Origin: Mesocentrotus franciscanus
Lineage: Eukaryota > Echinodermata > Echinoidea > Camarodonta > Strongylocentrotidae
Direction: 5' to 3'
Assembly: GCA_037976565.1 (NCBI GenBank)
Contig: CP137674.1
Location: forward strand, 5,641,284-5,705,283
Length of the DNA stretch: 64,000 nucleotides
The notes beneath the pieces are model-generated. The model had not been told where the DNA came from. It did no database searches and saw only the letters and a program-made list of their open reading frames with translations. Shown here one piece after another: positions 54,951 to 64,000 of this stretch. Every line of letters begins with the position of its first letter. The first letter of the stretch is position 1. The translations under genes and the position numbers were made by a program.

Positions 54951-55608
54951 AGGGCTACTGTTTTAATTTAAAAAAGAATGGACGTCAGTTAAAGTATTGT
55001 AGAGCCTAAGATTTATATATATGCCGTACAATCAACACCTCTCGTGTCTCCTTATAGTAAAAATAATTATGTCTCGTTTACCCTAGGTATCCTCATTAGT
55101 ATTAATACTGTTCTTCCTGAGGGACCTGCAATCATAAAATTATTGAAAATTAATCTTTGCTTATTTTCGTAATTGGGCTGTGTTGCAAAGAAGGCATGAG
55201 AGCATTTCGAAATATTTATGTATTGCGATAAGCAATTATTGCCTTAGGGTGTGTATATATCTCATTAACACTTTATCAAGGATACCAAAATGGGTAAGGA
55301 CATCATGCAATTGGGAACCTTTGACCACCCACAGTCTAGACTGTCTAGGTCTGTGCTTCAACAGTACTTCAGAACGAAGGGCATACTTATGGCAGGTTGA
55401 TGTGATTGATTACAAGGTCAAGTGCTTACCCGCATGTATCTTGAAATGTTTCGGAAGGAAAATGAAGAGAGAGTGTCCTTCCAGATTCATTACAAGCATG
55501 GAGATCATTCACGGTGTAATGATAATTTTGTTTTCCCCTTGCTCCTTTACTTTACTCTTTACTTCTAAGTTGTTACATGTCTAGTAAGTTAGGATATACT
55601 ACGAAAGT
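54951..55608. other. Intergenic, no gene seen
   Basis: AT-rich. The 134-codon plus ORF (55180-55584) has no recognisable domain and no coding-like composition. Confidence 0.4.
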
Positions 55609-55699
55609 AGCGAGATGGCGACTTGTGTAATACTTCGCCAAGGCACCTTCTAGACTCAAACAAGGCGCCTTGGCAAGTAAAGCAAGTCGCCATCTCGCT
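55609..55699. repeat. 91-bp foldback
   Basis: AGCGAGATGGCGACTTG and GCCAAGGC-CCTT arms pair with CAAGTCGCCATCTCGCT across a short loop (CTAGACTCAAAC). The arms are offset by a few bases in the middle. Would form a stem of about 38 bp. Confidence 0.8.
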
Positions 55700-56029
55700 G
55701 CACGTTTAAGCTTCCATACTGTACTAATATATTAGTCTTCAAAGGGTGAGGCTACTTCAGCATATAGACCTGAGAGATCATTTGGCTACCAGTACATTTC
55801 AAGGAAGTCGTCGGATGAACCTCAAGAATAGATCATATTTCAATGAAGCACCGTCTTACTGAGCACGGGAGCACGCAAGGGCGTTGTGAAGGAGATTAAG
55901 GGGAAAATAACGCAAGGTGTAAAGAATCTTCTTTTGCGTCTTTGAATTTAAAGTAATCTCATTTTAATAATACTGAGATAATTATTGTTTTATAATTATC
56001 GTACACGAAAGTAATCTCTACTGGACGTA
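55700..56029. other. Intergenic, no gene seen
   Basis: Featureless, moderately AT-rich; no ORF or repeat supported. Confidence 0.4.
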
Positions 56030-56215
56030 TTACCAATTATTAAATCATTTATTCCGGCTTTAGCCTAGCTGCCATGTTAAGGCGCTAAAAAATTCAAGGC
56101 ATTTCTTCCTACGCATTTACTTAACTTGGGTGGAAAAGGGGAAATACAGTGCCGCGGCAATCGAGACTCGAACCGCGAACTATGTGATCTACACCCGGTG
56201 ACGTGTCCAATATAC
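56030..56215 (-). repeat. tRNA-headed SINE with body
   Basis: On minus: head with GGGTGTAGATCACATAGTTC and B box GGTTCGAGTCTC, then body CCACCCAAGTTAAGTAAATG, AATGCCTTGAATTTTTTAGC and CGGAATAAATGAT. The body matches the SINE at 42.9 kb in order (CCACCC...AAATG, GCTNAANCCGG). Confidence 0.65.
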
Positions 56216-56307
56216 AACGATACTTATACTTTTATTATATGTTGAATTTTCCCCTTTGTTCCAAACATGTTATTGTTCGATAGGTAATGATTCGACTTCC
56301 TACTCTA

Positions 56308-56660
56308 TCGCTAACCCTTAACCTAAGCATAACCACAATCCTACCTCTAACCATAACCCTTATCCTAACCACAACCCTTAGCTATCTCTAACGATAACCC
56401 TCACCATAACCCTAACCATTACCATGTCTAAACATAACCCTAACCCTGACCCTATCTCTAACCATAACCATAACCCAACCATAACCCTGTCTCTTTCCAT
56501 AACCCTTACCATAACCCTATCTCTAACCATAACCATAACCTAACCATAACCCTTACCCCTAACCCTAATTACCTCTAACCCTTTCTCTAACCTAGACCCT
56601 AACCCTAATCCTAACTGTTATCATATGAAGCCCGATCCTAAACATGATCCTAACCCATTC
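56308..56660 (-). repeat. Degenerate telomere-like CCCTAA tract
   Basis: About 350 bp of CTAACC, CATAACC and CTATCT words in a loose six-base rhythm, with short exact runs such as AACCCTAACCCT. The C-rich strand is on plus. Heavily mutated, so an interstitial relic or a related satellite rather than a chromosome end. Confidence 0.75.
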
Positions 56661-57514
56661 GATTTCGTTTTCTTTTTTTTGCTGTTCTTTCCTACTCAAT
56701 TTCGGAAGAAAACAAAATATTTATCTCAAAAGTGATGTCTCTGTGAATTTTTGATGCCAGGTAAAATCACAGAGGTAAACGGAACATTTTGCCTCTGCCA
56801 TTTTAACCTCTGACCTTTTTTTTTTTACCTCTGATGTTTTTGCACCGAACCCGGATGCCGCAGTTTGCCGCCAACTTGTTTCTGTGCTCTTTCAGGACTT
56901 TTATATGTAATACAATAACTTTCGAGTAATCATCGTAAGCGAAGTGTCAATACCCTATTATAGATCCCATGGAAATCATGTTTGGATTGTCTAATACATC
57001 ATTATACGTGTCGGGCAAGAGTATTGTAATTAGGCTAGGCTTTTTTTCTCGAAAGCCTTTGCGATCGTGTTTTGTGAGATTTTGTTATATTATGCATGTA
57101 ACTTGTAAGTACGTGAACAAATATCAAAACACGAAGGAAGCTGTTTGCACCCAATATCCCCCATATTATGTCGTTTCTCTAGGCCTACATTTATAAAGAC
57201 CAATATCTTGTTTTTCTATGATTTCACTATGTTCATCTAAAGCTGGTCATCAGTGTCACCAAACACTTAAGGTTCATAGCCGCTGTTCGTAGGATATATT
57301 TATATATTGATATCCAATACGCAAGGCATTTACATATCCAAAAGTACGACGATGAAAACAAAGTCGGGTAGAAGTTCTCTGATTGATTTCAACATCTTTA
57401 AAGATTCCTCTCGGTTTACTTCCGTTTCATTTTTTTTTTAATTTGTTGACGTAAGGAAATCCATAGGTCTTGGCCTACTTTTAGACAATGTATTAACATC
57501 AGGACGTGTTGCCA
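56661..57514. other. Intergenic, no gene seen
   Basis: 56750-56850 has ACCTCTG repeated on both strands around a poly-T, giving a weak inverted repeat. Nothing else supported. Confidence 0.4.
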
Positions 57515-57700
57515 ATTTATTGAGGTTTCGTGGTAAAGTAGCTCATTCACTTGACTCTCAATCCAAGGTTCGAGGGCTCGAATACCAGCCCCGGCGCTAA
57601 CGTCCTTAGGCAAGACATTCATCCACATTTGCCACTCTCCTCCCAGGTGTAAATCGGTAACTGTCAATTGATGGAGAAATAATAACTGCATCATAATTTT
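57515..57700 (+). repeat. tRNA-headed SINE with body
   Basis: Head: CGTGGTAAAGTAGCTCATTC, anticodon-loop region GACTCTCAATCC, damaged B box GGGCTCGAATACC. Body: TCCTTAGGCAAGACATTCAT, CCACATTTGCCACTCTCC, CCCAGGTGTAAATCGGTA. The head equals that of the SINEs at 38.68 and 39.26 kb. Confidence 0.75.
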
Positions 57701-57739
57701 ATGTAATGATCCTATATTGCACGCGATTATTTATGTGGC

Positions 57740-60700
57740 TTAATACGGTATCATTCCTAATGCCCCAAAGATGGATCACCTCGAACTGATGAATTGATCG
57801 AAAACACGCCATCTAGCGGCTGGTTAATACGGGGGTAGGTGGGGGGATATACAGTAGAGGTCCATGGGCGTGTGAGGCGGCTGTGTGCAGAATGCAGTGA
57901 TTCCCTCCCCTTTTTAATTTTTTTTTAATCAAGTGGCCAAAGGGAAAAGAAGAAGAAGGAGAGAGAGAGAGAGAAGGGGAGTAGAGAAAAATATTGGGAG
58001 AGAGAGGGAAAGGGACAGGAAACAGGAAAACGGCACAGAAAAGAACATGACAGGACACCCCTCACATCCATGCCCTAATTCGCCATCCCCACCCCACCCG
58101 ATGACCTCTTTTCCCCCCTTTTCCTCAATGGTTTGAGCCATGCTACGCCACTCTTCGAACCATCATTAACTTGATGAATTTTATCATTATACAGTAATTG
58201 TTATTGATTCACTCAAACCCTCATTCCAATAAATGATATCTTTGTTCGCAAATGCATATTTCAGCAATCATTAGGCAATCAAACAGCTTATCAATAAAAT
58301 AAACCAACAAACCAACCAACCAACCATCAATCAATCAATCAATCAATCGTTCGATCAGCTAATCAAGCAATAAATAAATCAACCACCCTAGCAATTAATT
58401 AATCCATCAAATAACCTATTAATCAATCAGTCAACTATTACACCAATTAATCAACCAACCGACAAACCAACTAAACAACCTACCAACCAACCAATCAATA
58501 AAACCAAAGAACCAATCAAGAAATCAACCACAAACAAAAAAAATCAACCGACTAACCAACTAAGCGACCTGCCAACCAACCAACCAATTAATTAACTTTC
58601 CAACCAATCAATCAACGAACCAATCAATTAATTATCTAACCAATCAGCCAAATAATCAGTCACTTAATCAAACACTCAATCAATAAATTACAACCCAATC
58701 ATCAAGCAAGCAATTAAAAAATCAGTCAGTTTATCAATAAGACCAACCAACCAAATGATCAATCAATCAATCAATCAATTAATCAACTAACCAACCAATC
58801 AATCAATTAATCAAACAATTAGTTAATTCAGAATCAAACGGATAACCAGTCAACTAATCCCGACGCACAATCAATACGTAATTCAATCGAATGAAAAAAG
58901 ACACAAGTTATCTTATCAATGAATAAGAAAATCTGCTTAACAACCAGTCCCGATATACTGATAGTTTAATTAGCTCAATTTTTCAACACTGATCTATTAT
59001 CCGATAAAAACAATTGTTAAGCCGTTTATGGAAGAATAATAAATGAATTAGAAAACGACTGAGAAGAAAATGCAAGCCCGTTAAATGCTAACCAGTGCGA
59101 GTAATAATTGATAATAGATTATTCTTAGTTTGCTTTAAATCATTATTTGGTACATGTATATTGAAATTAGCCATTTTTCTAAAGATTGAATATTTAATCA
59201 TATTTTTGTCTGGGCCAACAGGGCCAATATGGAAAGCAGTTTAATAACTGACAATGCTACCCTGTTAATATAAAACTAAAAACATATAAATAAATATATA
59301 TGATTATATCGGTAAAGTGAGAACCTGAGACACCTAAGCCAGGAAATCACCTTGATTTCTTTCGAGGTGGATATACGAGCGGATTAAAAAAACATGCTGA
59401 CTAAGCGCATCTTCTGTGCTTTGTTCTGTTACTGTTATGATTTTATATTCATTACTGTTATTGCATTTTGTTGGTAGACCACCACTGTTGGTGAAGATTT
59501 GCTACCCTGTATCAATGGCAGAAATATATATATATGTACATATATACATATATTTATATATATTAGTAAAGTGATAGCCTGGGACACCTAAACCAGGAAA
59601 TCACTTCGATTTATTTCGAGGGAAATATACGCGCAGAAAAAGTTCATGCTGACCAACCGGATCTATACTCAGCAAAGAAAGAAAGTGGACGCTCTACATA
59701 TTTGGTATATAAATCAAGAGTGCCCACTTTTTATATTTATTTTAAATTAAAGGAAAATGGATACTCTACCAACATCAACTGAGATCAATTTTTGAACTTT
59801 CACACTTGGATGGGCAGATTCATTAATCGTTGGAAGGTCTGATTAAGAAAATTGGGAAAATGGAGCAAGGAGCAATTCAAATGTTAATAAACATGTGCAT
59901 CTGTAACTTGTTCTCGTTCAACAATGAAAACAAAGAATGAGAGACAATGAGGAGGATTGAGCTCTCGATGACAAACGTAGTCTCAGGACAGCATGGTTTT
60001 GACAAGAATGGCCAATGTACCTCTCTTTTCGGGTTTCTAGTGGTTGTTTTGTCATTGTTTCACTTTGACTCTACAAGATTGAAATGCTCATCACCATTGA
60101 ATTGCCAGATGTCCTAGTTTTGCCATTTTTGTTCTGTTAAATGGCTATGCTCACTCATCCATGAATGGTATGATTACAATTGCATAGCATCTTAAAGAGG
60201 ATTAATTTATGTATACTTTGATATATGAAAAACAAGTTTATATTAATTATTTATTTGAAAATCTTAATTATAAATAGTGTCCACTTTCTTTCTTTAATTT
60301 TTTTTTCTGAGTGTAATTTCGAATGACGGGCGAGAAGCCATGATGACCAACCGTATGCAAAACGAGAATTAATATCCAATAATGATAAAGTACCTATTTT
60401 TCCCCCCCTCTTGTAGTTATGCGTTAAATAAATATTTTAAAAAAATTGTCAAACTTTCCTCGAGACATTTCTCTATTTTTCTAGGTTATATCTAAAGTCC
60501 ACATCTATTACGAGGATACGAAAGTATTTTTATACACGTATATATATTTTTCTTTTGTGTTTTGGTCTGTTACTGTTATGAGTTTAAATTCATGATTGTT
60601 TTTATATAGGCTACTCCTCTAATCATCTAATCATTTCGAGACAGTGTGTTTAAAAAGGGTGCAATTTATTTCAAATTCATGAAAAGTGAGTAATAAAGAC

Positions 60701-61075
60701 AATATCAATTCTTCATGTGACTAGCCAATTTCCTATTCTCCTTTGGGTTATACCCATGTACCCAGATTGCATGTAACTAATTAATGACTCGAACCTTCCT
60801 CTCACAAAAGTAAGGTTTGCGAGCGTCATCGCAAGATGCCGCTTTCCACTTCCCACGCTCAGAGTCTGTATCGCCCTCATTGGCCACGTAAGCGCAGTTT
60901 TCGTTTGTGTCCGAGGAGGGTTGAGCAGCTTGCCAGTTTGTATACCGAAGTGACGTCCAGTCTGTCCATATCCTTCTCCTTATTGGTTTGTGAAGATCAG
61001 TAAGACCAATCCAGTAGCCCTACATAAGTATGGAAGATAATAGAAGTAATAGTAATAATAGGAGTCATAGTAATA
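57740..61075 (+). repeat. Segmental duplication, copy 2 (partner 30735-34475)
   Basis: Carries the same landmarks in the same order as copy 1. A block of about 230 bp around TCGATTTNTTTCGAGG is present twice (59310-59500 and 59570-59760). A unique insertion at about 60640-60905 is missing from copy 1. No ORF is shared open between the copies. Confidence 0.8.
58265..58860. repeat. Degenerate AATC/AACC tetranucleotide array, copy 2
   Basis: About 600 bp of CAAT/CAAC-type tetramers. Longer than copy 1 and rearranged in word order, so the two arrays have drifted independently since duplication. Confidence 0.85.
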
Positions 61076-61294
61076 ATGATTTATTTATTTATTTATTTAT
61101 TCATGTCTTCTTTATAAAAGGAGGGTGGGTCATTCAGTTAAAAAAACTGCTTTACAATGACGCCCTGCTGTAACATCCAAAAAGAAAGAAAAAAAAAAAT
61201 TCAACATGACATAATGTACATGTACTAGAAAATATCAATACAAAAATTATAAGTGACATATATAAACAATAAAATTGCGAGAGTTACAAACTAT
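61076..61294. repeat. (TTTA)n and T-rich LINE-tail-like stretch
   Basis: (TTTA)n at 61079-61102, then a stretch with GACGCCCTGCTGTAACATCC and poly-A. Looks like the reverse 3' end of a LINE; not assigned. Confidence 0.4.
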
Positions 61295-61598
61295 AGAGTA
61301 CCGAAGCTGTGACATCATAAACATCTATTTTTAGAATTTCTCAAATTTTTTTCTTCATTTTCCGAAAGAGCATACAAATATTGTCCAAATGTCGAAAACC
61401 AGTTGAAAATGTTAAGTATTGACTGAGATATGACCATCAGAATGAATATATTTCCTATAGGAACTCAGTGTTATATTGCTCTGGCTCATAAGATTTTAAT
61501 ATGGACATTATTTTTTATGCTCTTTCGGAAAATAAAGAAAAAAATGAGATATTCTAAAAATAGATTTTTTTTTTGATGACGTCACACTTCACCACTCT
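61295..61598. mobile_element. MITE with ~85-bp inverted termini
   Basis: Left arm AGAGTACCGAAGCTGTGACA, ATCTATTTTTAGAATTTCTC, CATTTTCCGAAAGAGCATA; the right arm is its complement with small indels (poly-A expansion) ending CACTTCACCACTCT. The two arms cover over half of the 304-bp element. No clear duplication at the flanks. Confidence 0.8.
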
Positions 61599-62261
61599 AA
61601 ACAGGTAATATACAAATAATGCACTGTTGCGAGTGCGTTAGGGCAGGGCCAGTGCACGAAGTTTAGCAGTACCCATAGTGATAATGCACGAGCCCGCGCA
61701 CGCGCCCGATATCGAGTGCACTGGAACTGCCCTAATTAAGCTATGGTCACAACCCAAAAAAGTAGCCTGCTCGGCAGCTGGGCGGCGAGTTTTTAGCCAA
61801 TTTCGCACCGCTTGTTTTGGGGGCATCGCTCGGTCGCCGCTGAAGTTTTAGCGCGGAGTTAAAATTCGGGCGGCACCTGCTCACTTTTCAGTCGCCGCCC
61901 AAAATACGCTCGGTGCTCGACGGTCGCCGCCCGGGCCCCGACCTAATCGAGCGTTCGCCGTCGAACTTTAGGTCAAAAATCGAAGCCGCCCGGTCGCCGC
62001 TGTGAGATCAGTCGGTCACTGCCGGGACGCCGCGCGGAGAAGCTCCCCGATTTCGCAACGTTTTAACCTAAAATCGACCGGCGACCGACGGGAAATCGAC
62101 AGGGCACCGCCCAGGCATCGCTTGGTCTCTACAGCCTGCTCGACTTCTCCAATTTCTTTAAAATCAGCCGGTGGCCGGTGGGAGACCGCCCGGGAATCGG
62201 TTGGTCATCAGTCGGTCACTGTCGGGACGCCGCGCGGTCGATACTAGTTTATACCAGGGAT
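61599..62261. repeat. CpG-rich CGGTCGCCG low-order repeat
   Basis: Dense in (C)GGTCGCCGC and its complement GCGGCGACCG. Contains a direct repeat of ATCAGTCGGTCACTG plus GGGACGCCGCGCGG (62007 and 62207) and an inverted pair TTTAGGTCAAAAATCGA / TTTTAACCTAAAATCGA around 61960-62085. ORFs on both strands reflect composition. No gene recognised. Confidence 0.55.
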
Positions 62262-63337
62262 TTACAAATGTTGCTGAAATGAATTGATTTTCCGGTATTT
62301 TTTCTCAATTTGTTTGTGAATCATAGGCTTACATTTATATGCGTTTGTTGAAAAATTACAAATTCCAATTTACAGTCGGGCGAAAAAATATGCCTATTTA
62401 GAAGCTTTCATGTCAGGGCCAACAGAATGGAGGGGCTCGGGGGCTCGAGCCCCCCCTCACTTTTTTTTGAAAAAGTATGTTGAAGAGAAAAAGAAAGAAA
62501 GAGAGAGAGGCAACAAATGAGTGACCTGCCAATGTTAATGAGGTATCAATATATGCTCATCTAACTGTAATTAAATGCCTTGAACCCTGAACTTACGGGG
62601 GCTCCGCCCCCTAGACCCCACCAAGGGCCCAAGGCGGGTCCCTTGACGCTCATCTGACCTTAATTAAATACCTAAAACCCCTGAGCTTCCGGGGCTCTAC
62701 CCCCTGGACCAAACCAGGGTCCCTAAGGCGGGCCCCTGGATGCTCATCTGACCGTAATTAAATACCTAAAACCCCTGAGCTTCCGGGGGCTCTGCCCCCT
62801 TAACCTAACCAGGGGCCCCAAGGCGGGCTCCCGGATGCTCATCTGACCGTAATTAAATATCTAAAACCCCTGAGCTTCCGGGGGCTCTGCCCCCTTGACC
62901 TAGCCAGGGGCCCTAAGGCGGGCTCCCGGATGCTGATCTGACCGTAATTAAATACCTAAAACCCCTGAGCCCCTGGACCCCACCAAGGGCCCTAAGGCGG
63001 GCCCTCGATGCTAATCTGACCGTAATTAAATACCTTAAACCCCTGATCTTCCAGGAGCTCTGCCTCCTGGACCCCCGCCAATTAGTGACCTGCCTGTGTC
63101 ACAAATAGAGTATCTAAATATGCTTATCTGACCGTAATTTAATGCCTAAAAACCCTGAGCTTCCGGGGGCTCAGCCCCTGGACCCAACGCCAATTTATGC
63201 TCTACCTGATTGTTAATACTCCACTTTTAAAAACGTTCCGCGGGCCTGCATAACATGTAAGAGTGGTGGTGATGTAGATTTTTCTTCTGCCTCCCCCCAA
63301 AAAAGTAAAACAAAGGTTTTTGCTCATTACGCCACTG
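62262..63337 (+). mobile_element. Composite family A transposon, copy 3 (no nested element)
   Basis: Starts in the head segment (GATTTACAAATGTTGCTGAA, then TGCGTTTGTTG and AAAATTACAAATTCC) shared with the complement of 37518-37700. Continues through the palindrome GGGGGCTCGAGCCCCC (62447), six or seven family A units (62515-63190) and the tail to GCTCATTACGCCACTG at 63337. The head sequence before 62262 is replaced by the CpG-rich repeat. The hAT-like element is absent, so this shows the element before that insertion. Confidence 0.7.
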
Positions 63338-63845
63338 CCCCTGGAAGTTGAGCCCCTGGAATGTTTGTCCCCCCTCCCCAATCACAAACTGCTTTCGGCG
63401 CGCCTCTATAGGATAACAGTCATGTGGTTAAAACACATTTATAACTACTTGACATTTATTTTTAAAGATTGAAAGAGAGGAGCATGTCTTAATATCTTTT
63501 TGGGGAGTTTATTGTACACCGAGGGAGCTACGTAAGAAGAAAAAATTATAATAATTATAATAATATAATAATAATAATGATAATGATCATTACAACAATA
63601 ATACTGATAACAATTATGATAAAACGAATGACGATGATGATAATAATATTAAAAATAATCATATCTACAAAATTAAATTATGTTACTACTACATGTGCTA
63701 CTACTTCTACAACTACTAGTACTACTACTACTACTTCTACTACTACTACTACTACTACTAATAATAATAATAATACATTAAAATAACAATGATAATAATA
63801 ATAATAACAATGATTAAAATAATAAGCAAATAATTACCGTTGGTA
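63338..63845. repeat. AAT/ATT and ACT trinucleotide simple repeats
   Basis: 63541-63670 is (ATA/AAT)n-like, then (ACT)n at 63715-63758 and (AAT)n at 63759-63810. The ORFs here are simple-sequence translations. Confidence 0.8.
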
Positions 63846-63970
63846 AAGGTGATGGGACAAACTATCACTTCCGAGGCGATCTGGATGTAGCTATCTTTCC
63901 GAAGCGAAGCTGAGGAAAGATAGCGTATACATTCAGATCGCCGAGGAAGTGATAGTTTGCCATCGCCTGA
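63846..63970. repeat. 125-bp foldback with long near-perfect stem
   Basis: Left arm CAAACTATCACTTCC, GGCGATCTGGATGTA, GCTATCTTTCC; right arm its complement with a 2-bp insertion (TATACG) and one mismatch; loop GAAGCGAAGCTGAGG. The outer bases GGTGATGG / CCATCGCC also pair. The ORF at 63758-63976 overlaps it and is spurious. Confidence 0.85.
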
Positions 63971-64000
63971 AACCAAAAGGTGATTATTTGCTTTATATTC

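Noticed and set aside
56308..56660. Possible true chromosome end
   Set aside because: The repeat is too degenerate and unique sequence continues for 7 kb on the far side.
61638..62247. ORFs in CpG-rich DNA resembling Arg-rich proteins
   Set aside because: Both strands are open at once and the words derive from the GGTCGCCG repeat.

Overview
This is a eukaryotic nuclear window, almost certainly from a marine invertebrate and most likely an echinoderm such as a sea urchin. It has AT-rich intergenic DNA, spliced exons with GT-AG borders, several tRNA-headed SINEs with a conserved body, decayed CR1/Jockey-type LINEs, many TTAA-flanked MITEs, and two host-gene loci with invertebrate-like introns. 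The species call is inference. No prokaryotic operon, CRISPR array, rRNA or LTR retrotransposon was seen.

Host genes are few. On the minus strand at about 40.0-46.85 kb there is a gene with three convincing exons and only phase-1 introns. It encodes a signal peptide followed by a ten-cysteine Ly6/uPAR-like (three-finger) secreted or GPI-anchored protein. Intron 1 (5.7 kb) is filled with transposons. On the plus strand at 25.97-27.59 kb lie two exons of a GH65 protein-glucosylgalactosylhydroxylysine glucosidase (PGGHG/ATHL1-like). Each exon is off by exactly one base, in opposite directions, so the locus looks like a decaying or mis-assembled copy. A short plus-strand exon candidate of unknown family lies at 47.38-47.54 kb.

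Most of the rest is layered repeats. Positions 1-2391, 34859-38683 and 62262-63337 (with a scrap at 24.1 kb) are copies of one composite DNA transposon built around a GC-rich hairpin satellite (family A). Two copies carry a nested hAT-like element with a captured C2H2 zinc-finger fragment and a second hairpin satellite (family B). The 34.86-38.68 kb copy split a SINE and left a 9-bp target duplication. Positions 2.7-7.5, 19.0-20.1 and 28.5-30.6 kb belong to a Helitron-like repeat complex. It includes a 1.9-kb unit in tandem, Z-DNA-prone CG runs, nuclear-receptor and CRE-like motifs, a tRNA-Gly-like sequence, and a palindrome minisatellite with 0, 2 or 6 monomers per copy.

Positions 9974-11903 are a TIR element filled by a 90-bp minisatellite. 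TTAA-flanked elements lie at 8.76, 29.2, 43.65, 48.36 and 49.22 kb. A direct duplication of about 3.4 kb links 30.7-34.5 kb with 57.7-61.1 kb. LINE remnants lie at 16.4, 18.5, 22.5 and 51.3-54.95 kb. A degenerate telomere-like tract lies at 56.3-56.66 kb. Several near-perfect foldbacks are scattered through the window.
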